Assembly (NCBI RefSeq): GCF_024606265.1
Contig: NZ_JAHHPP010000318.1
Coordinates: 1 to 42,736 of the forward strand
Reading direction: 5' to 3'
DNA: 42,736 nucleotides
Source of the DNA: Endozoicomonas sp. SESOKO1
GTDB lineage: Bacteria > Pseudomonadota > Gammaproteobacteria > Pseudomonadales > Endozoicomonadaceae
Part shown: positions 9,968 to 19,182 of the stretch, piece by piece
How positions within the stretch are numbered: the stretch's first letter is position 1
Layout: each line of letters opens with the position of its first letter
Translations under genes and position numbers: made by a program
The notes under the pieces: model-generated
What the model was told of the DNA's origin: nothing
Databases searched by the model: none
Seen by the model: only the letters and a program-made list of their open reading frames with translations

Positions 9968-10927
9968 ATGACGCCGACAAGTGTCACTTGCCCCCACTGC
10001 CAAACCATTTTCCGCATTACCCATGCCCAGCTTAAGGCTGCCAATGGTTCGGTGCGTTGTGGCTCATGCCTGCAGGTATTTAATGCCATGGAGCAGGTAC
10101 CGCGCCCGAAAGAGCAGGAAAAGGAGGAATTGAACACCGCCAGTGAAACCGTTGAAATCCCCCCCTCTGACGACAGGGAAACGTCCCCGGTATCCGCGCA
10201 ACCCAGAAAAGAGCTTCAGGAAACGCTCGTTGTCCAACAGCAAAAACCGGTAAAAAAGCCGGATTCAACAAAGCCGGAAACCTCCAGAAGCAAAGACCTT
10301 GACCCTTCGATAAAGGCAAAGGTGGCTAATGCGTCCGTAGAGTATGATGGCTATCACCAGCAAAGCATCGAAACCCTGATCCACGAGCTGGACCAACGGG
10401 AAGCCGAAGAAACCATTAATGAACAGCAGCTCCGCAGGAAAAGAACTCACTGGGGCATCGCGGCCTGCTGTCTACTGATGTTGCTGACACTGCAATTTGC
10501 CTGGTTCAACCGCAATACACTGTCACTGGTGCCAGCCCTGAGACCGGCTTATGTCATGACCTGCCACCTGCTTTCCTGCAAACTTCCCCCGATGGTCAAC
10601 ATTGATGCCATTAGAAGTATTGATCTTGTAGTACGCAGCCACCCTGATCAAGACAACGCCCTGCAGATAGATGCGGTCATCATCAATGAAGCGGGGCACC
10701 CACAACCGTTTCCAAACCTGAAGCTGACCTTTTCAGATATCAATGGCCGACTGGTGGCTAACCGCACCTTTACCCCATCGGAATATCTCGGTGGTGAACT
10801 GGCCGGCTCGGATGAAATGCCTGCAGCACAACCTGTCCGCCTGGGGCTGGCAATTATCGACCCGGGCAAAGAGGCAGTGAACTATCAACTGACCTTCAGT
10901 GAAAACAAAACGACAAAAACCAACTAA
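9968..10927 (+). CDS. Zinc-ribbon and DUF3426 domain membrane protein
   Basis: A 319-residue protein with an N-terminal MJ0042-type zinc ribbon, in which CPHC (residues 8-11) and CGSC (about 30-33) supply four Cys ligands. A charged, low-complexity linker follows (about 45-150), then a single transmembrane helix at about 160-178 (GIAACCLLMLLTLQFAW) and a C-terminal DUF3426 domain. This family commonly sits near prmA, as here, and its function is not established. Its stop overlaps the nsrR stop by four bases in convergent orientation. The usual dusB-fis neighbours are absent. Confidence 0.85.
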   Translation: MTPTSVTCPHCQTIFRITHAQLKAANGSVRCGSCLQVFNAMEQVPRPKEQEKEELNTASETVEIPPSDDRETSPVSAQPRKELQETLVVQQQKPVKKPDSTKPETSRSKDLDPSIKAKVANASVEYDGYHQQSIETLIHELDQREAEETINEQQLRRKRTHWGIAACCLLMLLTLQFAWFNRNTLSLVPALRPAYVMTCHLLSCKLPPMVNIDAIRSIDLVVRSHPDQDNALQIDAVIINEAGHPQPFPNLKLTFSDINGRLVANRTFTPSEYLGGELAGSDEMPAAQPVRLGLAIIDPGKEAVNYQLTFSENKTTKTN

Positions 10928-11343
10928 ACTAACTTAATCAACTCTTTTCTATTGCCAATCAAATCCGCCAGAGTGTAACGGTTCAACACGCCCGTAAATG
11001 CCGATACCGCGTCGGCAAATACCCCTTTCAATGCACACGCAGGTGAAATCCTGCACATCGGCTGGTCGCACTCCACCACCTTCATGGTGGTTTCCATACA
11101 CCCGACCAGTACACCCAGGTTAATCACTTCCGGTGGCTTGGCCAGGGTAAACCCACCTCCTTTACCACGAATCGTGGTGAGGTACCCCTCATGCCCAAGT
11201 TTCTGAACAATCTTCATCACATGGTTGCGTGATATGTCATAGGTATCCGCCACTTCCTGAATAGAAAGCAACCGTCCTTCTGGTTGAAGGGCTGCATATA
11301 TCAGTATGCGTAATGCATAGTCGGTGTGTTTTGTCAGTTTCAT
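10924..11343 (-). CDS. nsrR: Rrf2-family nitric-oxide-sensing repressor NsrR
   Basis: A winged-helix Rrf2 regulator of 139 residues. The N-terminal HTH matches E. coli NsrR closely in form (LTKHTDYALRILIYAA, SRNHVMKIV, RGKGGGF). Three cysteines that would hold the Fe-S cluster are C92, C97 and C103, in the ECDQPMCRISPAC block. The C-terminal YTLADLI is also NsrR-like. It is divergent from hmp, its classical target, and a perfect NsrR-type palindrome lies between them. The NsrR name therefore rests on both sequence and context. Confidence 0.92.
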   Translation of the reverse strand: MKLTKHTDYALRILIYAALQPEGRLLSIQEVADTYDISRNHVMKIVQKLGHEGYLTTIRGKGGGFTLAKPPEVINLGVLVGCMETTMKVVECDQPMCRISPACALKGVFADAVSAFTGVLNRYTLADLIGNRKELIKLV

Positions 11344-11391
11344 TCAAAGATAGACATGGTGAAAAGAAGCAAATAGAATGCACCTTAATTA

Positions 11392-11410
11392 GATGCATTT
11401 CAAATGCATC
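11392..11410. promoter_or_regulatory. NsrR operator between nsrR and hmp
   Basis: A perfect 19-base palindrome, GATGCATTT-C-AAATGCATC, centred at 11401. It matches the known NsrR box pattern of two 9-base arms around one base. It lies 28 bases upstream of the hmp start and so should repress hmp until NO damages the NsrR cluster. Confidence 0.88.
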
Positions 11411-11438
11411 ATTAACTGGAACACCGCAGAGGTGTCTT

Positions 11439-12641
11439 ATGAGCCTGAGTGAACAAACGATTCGAATCGTCAAAGCCACTGCCCCGGTTCTGTCAGAGCA
11501 TGGTGAAACCATTACCCGACACTTCTACCAGCAGCTGTTCCGCCAGAATCCAGAGCTGCTGGATACCTTCAACACAATTAACCAGAAAGCCGGTCGCCAG
11601 CAGGCAGCCCTGGCCAATGCCATCTATGCCTATGCCGCCAATATCGATAATCTTGGAACCCTGACCAGCACCGTACAACGCATCGCACATAAACACGCCA
11701 GCTTAAACATCTTGCCGGAACAGTATCCTGTTGTGGGCAAGCACCTTCTGGAAGCTGTTGCCCATGTCCTGGGTGAGGCTGCAAGCGATGAGATACTTAA
11801 TGCCTGGAAAGAAGCCTATGGTTTCCTGGCGAATCTGTTCATCGAAGTGGAGGAAGGGATTTACCGGGAGAACGAACAGTTAGCCGGTGGCTGGCGTGGC
11901 ATACGGGAGTTCAGGGTGGAACACAAGGTTAAAGAAAGCGACCTGATCACTTCCTTTTATTTTGAACCAGTGGATGGTTTAGCGATAGCAGACTACCAGC
12001 CAGGGCAGTACATCGGTATCTATCTGCATCCGGAACAATCAGAACATCGCTGCATTCGTCAGTACAGCCTCTCCGATGCGCCCAATGGCAGAAGCTATCG
12101 CATTTCGGTAAAGCGTGAGGGTGAAGGAGAGACCCAGGGTATGATCTCTCACTACCTCCACGACAATGTACAAGTCGGCGATATTGTCCAACTGTGTCCA
12201 CCCTGTGGCAACTTCCACCTGAATCACCGTCCAGATGCACCCGTGGTGTTGCTCAGCGCTGGTGTTGGTCAAACTCCGATGTTGAGCATGCTGAACAGCC
12301 TGGCCCGAAAAAAAACGCACCAGCCAATTCTTTTTGTTCACAGCGCCATTAACAGCAAGGTTCATGCTTTTGGTCAGCACGTCGAGAATATTGCCGAGAA
12401 AAATGACAACATTGAACAGATTCTGTTTTACGATGAGCCAACCGATGATTGCCCTGCTCATCATTATGCAGGCAGAACGGACCTGGAACTGATCCGCGCC
12501 AAGATTGACCTTCCCGGAGCACACTACTACTTCTGTGGCCCACTGGGGTATATGGCAATGGTGAAAGGAGTACTGCAGGGCTGGGGAGTATCTGAAGACC
12601 GACTGCACTATGAAGTCTTTGGCCCCCATAAAGATCTCTGA
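11439..12641 (+). CDS. hmp: Flavohemoprotein nitric oxide dioxygenase
   Basis: Oxidises NO to nitrate with O2 and NAD(P)H. The product has 400 residues, close to the usual 396-400. The globin domain (about 1-140) has HFYQQLF, the RIAHKHASLNI segment with the proximal His, and EQYPVVGKHLL. The FAD-binding domain carries RQYSLSDAPN. The NAD-binding domain carries SAGVGQTPMLSML and the C-terminal YYFCGPLGYMAMV and YEVFGP. I set the start at the ATG at 11439 behind AGAGGTG; an upstream in-frame extension to 11313 would read through the operator. Confidence 0.97.
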   Translation: MSLSEQTIRIVKATAPVLSEHGETITRHFYQQLFRQNPELLDTFNTINQKAGRQQAALANAIYAYAANIDNLGTLTSTVQRIAHKHASLNILPEQYPVVGKHLLEAVAHVLGEAASDEILNAWKEAYGFLANLFIEVEEGIYRENEQLAGGWRGIREFRVEHKVKESDLITSFYFEPVDGLAIADYQPGQYIGIYLHPEQSEHRCIRQYSLSDAPNGRSYRISVKREGEGETQGMISHYLHDNVQVGDIVQLCPPCGNFHLNHRPDAPVVLLSAGVGQTPMLSMLNSLARKKTHQPILFVHSAINSKVHAFGQHVENIAEKNDNIEQILFYDEPTDDCPAHHYAGRTDLELIRAKIDLPGAHYYFCGPLGYMAMVKGVLQGWGVSEDRLHYEVFGPHKDL

Positions 12642-12779
12642 TTGTTTTTGCACAATTCAGGGAAAGCCTATAAGGGAACCCCTATAAATGTTGAACCACC
12701 GAGTTACTGATAATTGCTCCTGCATTACCGGCACTTCCGCCGTCACTGGCGTTTGCACAAAACCTGCAGATAAACAATA

Positions 12780-13397
12780 TCACTGATATTGCCTGGCGAT
12801 CTTCCTGGCTCTGTGTGGATAAGCCTTCACCAGCTTCTGATAACTGTTATCCAGCGTTGCCTGCAGCCCATCACTCAACCAGCCCCGGTAGTGAAAACTG
12901 AATAACGCGCTGTGTTCCAGAACACGAGGCTCCCATGGCCCAAGCTTGCTGGCACGCAGTAATGCCGCTGTAAACGACCGGTCGATCAGAGAGTACTGCG
13001 AGCGGGCCCGGGCATAATCACTCCAGCTGTATGGCCAGGCGGGCCTTAAAACGATGGCTTTCTGCCAGGCTTCCAACTCCGCATTATTCTCAATATCAAT
13101 ACCGGATAGCCTGCCCCGCTCAAGCACCCGTGCCTGCAAAACATACAGGGCAGGACTCTCAGGCATTTGTCGTATAGCACCGTCTACACTCTGGATGGCA
13201 ATGTTCAGTTCAGCAGGCTCCACCACAAAACTTTTGCTGGCTGCTGTCTCCTGTTGCCAATGATCCAGAAACAGTTCGGTTTGGTAACGACCGACTTCCG
13301 CACGCAACAGGGTAAAGGCCTGAAAAATCACCAGACACAGCACCAGAATAACCGGCAGCATCAGCAAACCACGATGCCAGGATAGAGAACGTTTCAT
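12780..13397 (-). CDS. VpsP-like membrane-anchored polysaccharide-associated protein
   Basis: A 205-residue protein with one N-terminal membrane helix (about residues 10-32) and an otherwise soluble, helical, presumably periplasmic body. A TPR-like segment reads AWQKAIVLRPAWPYSWSDYA. This form and its place after a polymerase-phosphatase block resemble the VpsP family of Vibrio exopolysaccharide loci; I am moderately sure of that family. It overlaps the upstream phosphatase gene by four bases, so the two are translationally coupled at the end of the minus-strand block. Confidence 0.7.
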   Translation of the reverse strand: MKRSLSWHRGLLMLPVILVLCLVIFQAFTLLRAEVGRYQTELFLDHWQQETAASKSFVVEPAELNIAIQSVDGAIRQMPESPALYVLQARVLERGRLSGIDIENNAELEAWQKAIVLRPAWPYSWSDYARARSQYSLIDRSFTAALLRASKLGPWEPRVLEHSALFSFHYRGWLSDGLQATLDNSYQKLVKAYPHRARKIARQYQ

Positions 13398-14128
13398 AAG
13401 GCATCACCAAAAAGGCTCTGCGTTAACTTATCCGGATTATCCGTTGTCAGCAACGCACACTGATCACTGCCAACCCATTGGTTGAGAGTCACTGCAGCCA
13501 GCGCCATGGCCGGCGGCCGACGAACCGGATGGTGGGCATCCGAAGCCACAAACTGCACCAGCTCCTGGTCCACAAACCAGCGGGCAGTAGTCTCGGCCCT
13601 TTCGCCAAACCGACCGGCAACCGAACCTGCTGTCAGCTGCAGCAACGCCCCCCGCTCCACAAACGGCAGTACACGTTCAGGGTAAGACATCAGTTCTTTA
13701 TTCCGCTCAGGGTGAGCAATGACTGCCCTTATCTCCCTTTTATGGAGCCAGTCCAGCATCTGCTCTATCCCCACGGGAATTCGTTGATGAGGCATTTCCA
13801 GTAACAGACAGTGAAAACCATCCCACTGCCCAATCATGGGAATTTCATCCCTGCGCAGCTGAAACATCATTTCATCGCTGAAACGAACCTCTGCCGCCAT
13901 AGCCAGCTGAATCGACAACCCCGCTGCCCTGGCCTGTTTCTGAAGGTCAGTAAACCCCGGACGGATAGTACTTGAATTATTATCAAATCGCCCGGGGTGC
14001 ATATGGGGTGTGCACACCAGTTTCCGGATGCCATCGGCCTGGGCCAGCTCCAGCATGACCAGTGCCTGTTCCAGACTATCAGCCCCATCGTCAATACCAG
14101 GAATAATATGGTTGTGGATATCAATCAT
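13394..14128 (-). CDS. PHP-type polysaccharide tyrosine phosphatase (CpsB/CapC family)
   Basis: Metal-dependent protein-tyrosine phosphatase of the PHP fold, which dephosphorylates the BY-kinase or co-polymerase that sets polysaccharide chain length. Metal-site motifs appear in order: DIHNHIIPGIDDG (residues 3-15), CTPHMHPG (about 39-46), VIAHPERN and VASDAHH near the C terminus. The 244-residue length fits the family. No BY-kinase or Wza homologue lies in this window, so its substrate must be encoded elsewhere. Confidence 0.9.
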   Translation of the reverse strand: MIDIHNHIIPGIDDGADSLEQALVMLELAQADGIRKLVCTPHMHPGRFDNNSSTIRPGFTDLQKQARAAGLSIQLAMAAEVRFSDEMMFQLRRDEIPMIGQWDGFHCLLLEMPHQRIPVGIEQMLDWLHKREIRAVIAHPERNKELMSYPERVLPFVERGALLQLTAGSVAGRFGERAETTARWFVDQELVQFVASDAHHPVRRPPAMALAAVTLNQWVGSDQCALLTTDNPDKLTQSLFGDAL

Positions 14129-14161
14129 TTAGTTTTATAGGTCTTGGTTACTGATTTTTTT

Positions 14162-14422
14162 TCAGCTTCTGGATAGCAGCCGACGCACCAGCAATGTCAG
14201 CAAGTACGCGGGAGCCAGTAGCAATGCTCCTGTCAAAAACAGTGCGACAGGCACCGGAACATGGAAATAGGTAAACACAAAGGCAATACTGCCCACCGCA
14301 TCCAAAATACTTAAGCTCAACGGAGAATTATCTGGCCCGGAAAGGTAGTTTAACAACAGAACTTCCACGGCCAGAATCACCATAATCAGGGGAATATCCC
14401 ACCCGGGCACCCACTTTTTCAT
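14162..14422 (-). CDS. Small two-helix membrane protein
   Basis: An 86-residue, strongly hydrophobic protein of unknown function. I place the start at the Met of MKKWVPGWDIPL, because GAGGGGGTG lies just upstream; the reading frame extends 40 codons further but without membrane or domain character. Three hydrophobic segments are visible (PLIMVILAVEVLLLNYL; ILDAVGSIAFVFTYF; ALFLTGALLLAPAYLLTLLV). It lies between the polymerase and phosphatase genes on the same strand and is probably part of that block. Confidence 0.65.
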   Translation of the reverse strand: MKKWVPGWDIPLIMVILAVEVLLLNYLSGPDNSPLSLSILDAVGSIAFVFTYFHVPVPVALFLTGALLLAPAYLLTLLVRRLLSRS

Positions 14423-14622
14423 GAGAATCACCCCCTCAGATCCCCCATCAAAATAACAGAATCCCGGCAATCCACAGGCACACCTGTCAATATTCAGGAT
14501 ACCCCGTCGCAAAACTGTCAATAAACGCCACTTACCGACCATTAAAGAGGTTCAATCTAACGTCAGAAGCTACAAATATAAAGAGAAGGATTTCATTGTG
14601 CAGTACCTTCATGGAGGAAGTC

Positions 14623-15192
14623 ATGCTGTTTTCCGCCAATTTTTCTGGCCTTTCTGTGGTTGCCACCCTGGCACTTCTGCTGATAACCAACACGTATTCC
14701 AGAGCCGAATCACCTCAGACTCAGCGCCAATGCCTGATCGGTGACCGTTATCGGTTTGGCTTGCAGGAAAGGGTTGATCAAATCGATGCATTTCCCACCC
14801 GCATTAATGCGCTGATTGACTCCGGCTCTACCCTCTCCTCCATGGATGCCAGAGACATCAAAATCAGAAAACACACCAATGGCACCCTGTGGGTTTACTT
14901 TTCCGTTCACTCCGGCGGCACTCAGCAGGAAATGGTTAACATGATAAAACCACTGAAACGTTACGCCCGAGTACAAACCCACTCCGGAGTTCCGCAGAAA
15001 CGTCCGGTGATCGAAGCAACCATACGGCTGGGACCCGTTGAAACCCGTACCGATTTCAGCCTGACCTCCCGCTCCCGATTCAAAAACCAGATTCTTCTCG
15101 GCACCAATACGCTGAAGAACCTGGCCGTTATTGATCTCTCAGAAGAATTTCTACTGAAAAAGCACTGTCTGCACATCAGCCGTCATCCCTGA
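14623..15192 (+). CDS. Retropepsin-like aspartic protease family protein (PF05618-like)
   Basis: A 189-residue exported protein of the RimB/'ATP-dependent zinc protease' group, whose members have a retropepsin fold. The start at 14623 is supported by GGAGG seven bases upstream. An N-terminal hydrophobic signal (about residues 3-24) precedes the retropepsin signature ALIDSGSTLSSMDARDI, with Asp in the D-S-G position. Further family blocks are GTLWVYFSV, RPVIEATIRLG and ILLGTNTLKN. It runs against the surrounding minus-strand polysaccharide genes, and its last 42 bases overlap the end of the polymerase gene tail to tail. Confidence 0.8.
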   Translation: MLFSANFSGLSVVATLALLLITNTYSRAESPQTQRQCLIGDRYRFGLQERVDQIDAFPTRINALIDSGSTLSSMDARDIKIRKHTNGTLWVYFSVHSGGTQQEMVNMIKPLKRYARVQTHSGVPQKRPVIEATIRLGPVETRTDFSLTSRSRFKNQILLGTNTLKNLAVIDLSEEFLLKKHCLHISRHP

Positions 15193-16662
15193 CAAGCCAC
15201 TTTTTTTCCGGGAATCGGATGGCAAGTACCTGGCCAGAACACCCAGTGCCATCAGTAATACAAAATACGCCGCATTGGCTGGCATCTGCAGGTTAAAGTC
15301 CACCGACGAATGAATCATGATGGCCAGCATCCCCATAAACGACGAGAACCCCATACCGATCATCAACCGACTGCGACGTTGCTTCATCGCCTGAACCGCC
15401 AGCCAGGATGACCAGATCACCATCAACGCCAATATCACAAATACCGGAACCCCAAACTCCAGGGGAAACTGCAGAAAATCGTTATGGGCGAGGTCATAAA
15501 AGCCTCTCCAGCTGCCATCATGATAAGCAGGCAGTGTTGTATAAAAGCTACCTGCACCAGACCCCGTCAGTGAGTAATCACTGATCGCCGCCAGGGTTAC
15601 CTCAGACACATTGGGGCGGGTCTCCCGCTCCAGAGAGGTTTGCTCAATACGCTCCATTACCTTTTCAAGGCCAAACCACTGGCTGAGGATCGCCGTATCA
15701 ATCACCAGCAGGCTGACAAAAAGAACGATCATCCCACGGCTGAGCTTTTTACGACAGATAACGTACAGAATTCCCGTCACCAGCAAACTGGAGAAAAAGG
15801 CCGTATTCCCCATACGGGAACGGGAAAGCACCAGGCCAATCACCATAATGGCCAGCCCGGTACGAAGTATAACCTTGTTACTCATCAATGTTTGCAGGGT
15901 CTGGCGAAGCCACTCCTGCCAACTGTCGGCTTTGCTATCCTTCAACTGGGCAATCAGCAACCCCATACCAAAAGCCAGTGTCATCTCCATGCATCCGGCA
16001 AAACTGTTCCGGTTAACATAAGTACCGGTAGCAACACCAAAGTAAGATGGTTTCTCACCGAACAGCAGTACTTCTGCCCCGGAAAGTGTACTCAGCGAAC
16101 CAAACACGGCCTGAAAAATTCCGGAGACCACAAAAGCCCAGGCAAGCCAGCGTAATTTATCAGGCCGGTCCACCAGCAGCAGACAGAGACAAAAAAACAG
16201 GTAGTAGGCCATGGTCAACAGAGTACTGACCATCGTATCGTAAGGAGAGACCGACAACGTCATCCACTGGGGCGTTGCCATACCCAGCGCTTCTGCCGCA
16301 GCGGCATGAAGATTCCATGAGAAGGGAGAAAGCTGCCGGACCCAGTCCGCCGGGATAGGCAACTGTTGGATAAACAACCAGCCAATAACAACCATAAAAC
16401 CCGCATGCAGCCATTTGGCCTGACGGAAAGATGGTGTGGTTTCCAACCGGCCAAGGGCATAACCCAGCACCCAGAACAGGCTGAGAACAGCAATCAGCAA
16501 TACCAGAGTTCCCCGGGCCCAGAGAGGGTTACTGCCCATTGGTAGCGGTATCCAGAAAACGATGGCCAGTAACGGCCAGAACAAACACTGTCTATAGATC
16601 ATTGTTATTCGATGCTTAAACCACAAAAAAGCGTTAAACCCAAAAAGTCTTCTAATAAGCAT
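15151..16662 (-). CDS. O-antigen ligase/polymerase-type membrane protein
   Basis: A polytopic membrane protein of up to 503 residues with the Wzy/O-antigen ligase (Wzy_C) layout. There are about ten to twelve hydrophobic helices, a long periplasmic loop, and in the C-terminal half GSGAGSFYTTLPAYHDG followed by YDLAHNDFLQFPLEFGV, the typical H-N-D-x-L block. It likely polymerises or ligates the repeat unit begun by the adjacent transferase. The start is uncertain: ATG at 16662 overlaps the upstream gene by 11 bases, while ATG at 16602 begins directly before the first helix. Neither has a clear ribosome site. Confidence 0.85.
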   Translation of the reverse strand: MLIRRLFGFNAFLWFKHRITMIYRQCLFWPLLAIVFWIPLPMGSNPLWARGTLVLLIAVLSLFWVLGYALGRLETTPSFRQAKWLHAGFMVVIGWLFIQQLPIPADWVRQLSPFSWNLHAAAAEALGMATPQWMTLSVSPYDTMVSTLLTMAYYLFFCLCLLLVDRPDKLRWLAWAFVVSGIFQAVFGSLSTLSGAEVLLFGEKPSYFGVATGTYVNRNSFAGCMEMTLAFGMGLLIAQLKDSKADSWQEWLRQTLQTLMSNKVILRTGLAIMVIGLVLSRSRMGNTAFFSSLLVTGILYVICRKKLSRGMIVLFVSLLVIDTAILSQWFGLEKVMERIEQTSLERETRPNVSEVTLAAISDYSLTGSGAGSFYTTLPAYHDGSWRGFYDLAHNDFLQFPLEFGVPVFVILALMVIWSSWLAVQAMKQRRSRLMIGMGFSSFMGMLAIMIHSSVDFNLQMPANAAYFVLLMALGVLARYLPSDSRKKSGLSGMTADVQTVLFQ

Positions 16663-18022
16663 TAGGATTCATAAACCCTTTAAACGCCGTACCGATAATA
16701 ATCCGGATATCCAGCCACAGCGACCAGTTATTGATGTATTCCAGATCACACTCCACCCGCCGCTGCATCTTATCCAGCGTATCGGTCTCACCCCGAAAGC
16801 CACGCACCTGCGCCAGCCCGGTAATCCCCGGCTTCACCTGATGGCGCTTCATATAAGACTCCACCAGATCCTTGTAATACTCGTTATGCGCCAGCGCATG
16901 GGGCCTTGGCCCAACAATAGACATCCGCCCCTGCAGCACATTAATAAACTGCGGCAACTCATCCAGACTGGTACGGCGGATAAAAACACCCACCGTTGTC
17001 ACCCGGGGGTCGCCATTGGTGGCTTGAGTTACTTTACCTTCCCCTTCCTGATGCACTTTCATACTGCGGAACTTATACACCTTCACCTGCCGGCCTGAGG
17101 CGCCATGACGGTATTGTTTGAAAAACACCGGCCCAGGAGACGAAAGCTTCACAGCAATGGCGACACCAATCATCACCGGCGAAATCAACAGCAGAATCAG
17201 GCTGCCAATCACAATATCCGACACCCGTTTGATAATGGCGTTAATGCTGTCCATGGGTGAACAGCTGATATCCAGGGCAAGAAAATCCCCGATTTTGGTA
17301 ATGGTATGATTCAGCAGCGGCAAATCCTGCAGTTCCGGAATATAGCGGATATTGGCGGTACTGTGGCGCAGGGCAAACATCACCGGCTGCAGGACGGGGT
17401 TTTTGGTAAAAGGAATACTAAGCCAACATTCATCAAAGGCCTGATTGCTGGCGAGGTACTCTTGCAGTTCTGCCAGCGCCTGCTCATTGTTGTGGTACTC
17501 AATCACATGCTGTAATCGGTAACCATAGGCATTGTCTGTGGAGAAGTGTGCCTGCATCGCCTCAAAATTACGGCCATTGCCAATTACCAGCACATGGCGG
17601 GTATTGCGGCCATGGCGGCGGAAGGATTTCAACGACTGGTAGAGGCCATAGCGAATACCCAGTGCCATGGGGATCGCCATGACAATCCAGGTGCCGAGCC
17701 AGAGGCGGGAGTACTGCTCAGTGGTTTTGGTCATCACCATAAAGGCAATCAGCGCTATAAACGACAGTGCCCAGGCAATCAACACCTTGGCCAGTCGCTC
17801 ACTGAGTCGACGCCCCCGCCAGGGTGCATATACTTCGCACAGGAACGAGAAAACCACCACCAGCAATGCCTGCATATACATCACATTGAGATAATGGGTG
17901 GCGAGGTCCCCAAACCGCACCCATTCCGACAGCTTCGCACAGGCCAGGGCGATGGCCACGTCAATAATAACCAGAACAATAAGAGGCAGCCGTGACCGGC
18001 CCGATAACAATGATGTAGGCAT
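16652..18022 (-). CDS. Undecaprenyl-phosphate sugar phosphotransferase (WcaJ-type)
   Basis: Initiating enzyme of polysaccharide assembly, transferring a hexose-1-phosphate (often glucose) to undecaprenyl phosphate. The 456 residues hold four N-terminal membrane helices, a CoA-binding-like NAD fold in the middle (HVLVIGNGRNFEAMQ), a fifth hydrophobic helix near residue 280 and the C-terminal bacterial sugar transferase domain. That last domain has KLSSPGPVFFKQYRHG, YKFRSMKV, RTSLDELPQF and VGPRPHALAHN. It is the first gene of the minus-strand exopolysaccharide block and overlaps the polymerase gene. Sugar specificity cannot be read from sequence. Confidence 0.93.
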   Translation of the reverse strand: MPTSLLSGRSRLPLIVLVIIDVAIALACAKLSEWVRFGDLATHYLNVMYMQALLVVVFSFLCEVYAPWRGRRLSERLAKVLIAWALSFIALIAFMVMTKTTEQYSRLWLGTWIVMAIPMALGIRYGLYQSLKSFRRHGRNTRHVLVIGNGRNFEAMQAHFSTDNAYGYRLQHVIEYHNNEQALAELQEYLASNQAFDECWLSIPFTKNPVLQPVMFALRHSTANIRYIPELQDLPLLNHTITKIGDFLALDISCSPMDSINAIIKRVSDIVIGSLILLLISPVMIGVAIAVKLSSPGPVFFKQYRHGASGRQVKVYKFRSMKVHQEGEGKVTQATNGDPRVTTVGVFIRRTSLDELPQFINVLQGRMSIVGPRPHALAHNEYYKDLVESYMKRHQVKPGITGLAQVRGFRGETDTLDKMQRRVECDLEYINNWSLWLDIRIIIGTAFKGFMNPNAY

Positions 18023-18113
18023 TTATGTAAAATCCATTTTCCGGTAATCACAAAAAGTACGAAGCACACAAAAGAGGCTACATTTATTATTCTTTTTCTC
18101 ATTTTTTGCGGGA

Positions 18114-18129
18114 CCGCCACCGATGGCGG
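18114..18129 (-). other. Small GC-rich stem-loop between vanZ-like gene and wcaJ-type gene
   Basis: A 6-bp stem, CCGCCA and TGGCGG, with a four-base loop, lies about 90 bases upstream of the transferase start. There is no U-tract on the minus strand, so it is not a clear terminator. It may be a leader structure. Confidence 0.3.
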
Positions 18130-18178
18130 GAGTATCGATTATGCAGGAGCAATCATCGACACTCTGGAACTCAGTGAT

Positions 18179-18580
18179 TCAAGCGCTTTTATCCATACGC
18201 CAGTGAACAATCATAAACGGCAACGCAGCCAGCAACAACCCGACACAGGTCAGGAGAAAATCCAGCGGATTAAAATTCCGAAGAGGCAACACTGCCTGCA
18301 AGCTTTCATCAAGGGCACAGCCCAAAATCAACAGCAATAACAACCAGCCCCGGTGCCAGAACCCCGGGCAAGCCAGATGAGCCAGTGCAGAAAGAATAAA
18401 AGCCATCACAAAATGCATCTGCAGATTGCCGCCCAGAAAACGTTCAATGCTGCCCCAGGCCCAGTGGCCATAACCGAGACTCTTGCTGACCGAAAGAATC
18501 ACCAGAAAGGCCAGCCAGCCAACCGCTAAAATCCGTAGCAAATCTTGAATCTTTTTTTTGCACCACAAAAACACAAACAT
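18179..18580 (-). CDS. VanZ-family membrane protein
   Basis: A 133-residue protein with four hydrophobic helices (about 14-32, 52-70, 76-90, 100-122). The family block LDESLQAVLPLRNFNPLDFLLTCVG, shown here in part, is typical of VanZ-like proteins. It lies upstream of the initiating transferase on the same strand with a 157-base gap. VanZ-like proteins often accompany exopolysaccharide loci, where their role is unknown. Confidence 0.85.
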   Translation of the reverse strand: MFVFLWCKKKIQDLLRILAVGWLAFLVILSVSKSLGYGHWAWGSIERFLGGNLQMHFVMAFILSALAHLACPGFWHRGWLLLLLILGCALDESLQAVLPLRNFNPLDFLLTCVGLLLAALPFMIVHWRMDKSA

Positions 18581-18939
18581 TGAGTGAATAGGGAACCGTT
18601 AATTGTGAATAGCCAAATTCCCTCTTACCCGGCAACAACTGTTTTGAAAGTTACGAGTCCAAGCATGTTCCGGGATCCAACGGCACTGAATTTGAACGGG
18701 ATAGTGTTGCTCATCTGGTTAAAATCTCATCAGACGACCTGGCTGGTTCTATTTCCCCGGCCAACCGGGAGTAACCATCACAACGCTTGTTGTTTAGGTT
18801 AGTTTGGATGGTTGTTAACAAGGCTGATATGAAAACTCTAAAAAGCTATTGACTTTATGCACAATGGATGAACTGACCCCGATTTCAATGCGCAAAGGAA
18901 TCGCAGTAATAGAACAACTGCCTTAAAAAACTTGAACTG
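18581..18939. other. Intergenic region without a recognisable gene
   Basis: About 360 bases upstream of the VanZ-like gene. Short reading frames on the plus strand have no family features. I see no JUMPstart/ops element, transposase remnant or RNA gene. Confidence 0.4.
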
Positions 18940-19035
18940 CTCTGCCTTGCCCTACCCAGTGATACGTACTAATTTATAAAATTAATACGTATAGGAGATC
19001 AGGATGAGCAAACTGACACTGACCGTTGACCCGGA
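18940..19035 (+). repeat. Direct repeat, copy 1: antitoxin promoter/operator and gene start
   Basis: This stretch is repeated in the same orientation at about 23408-23505 with few differences. It includes the sequence before the operator, the operator palindrome, the AGGAGATCAGG ribosome site and the first codons of an antitoxin gene. Within it, 18964-18990 is an imperfect palindrome with 12-base arms (ACGTACTAATTT / AAATTAATACGT, one mismatch) around ATA. It is a likely autoregulatory site of a RHH antitoxin. Confidence 0.8.
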
Positions 19036-19123
19036 CGTAATACGGAATATAAAGGGCTATAAGCCAGAAAACCTGCCAGTCATGACGCTTGTACAGTTAC
19101 TCGAGAGCATTAACTGTCACTAA
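19004..19123 (+). pseudogene. Truncated RHH-type (DUF6364-like) antitoxin
   Basis: A 39-codon frame starting MSKLTLTVDPDVIRNIKGYK. Its first 13 residues are almost identical to the intact antitoxin at 23474. It then diverges and ends early, so only the ribbon strand and part of the first helix of the ribbon-helix-helix fold remain. No toxin gene follows. The promoter, operator and ribosome site are kept, so the fragment could still be transcribed and could titrate the repressor of the other copy. Confidence 0.75.
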
Positions 19124-19182
19124 GCCGAAAGTGCCGGGCGCAGATATCAGACAATGAGCGTTCGCTAAAGTGTGTAAGTTTT

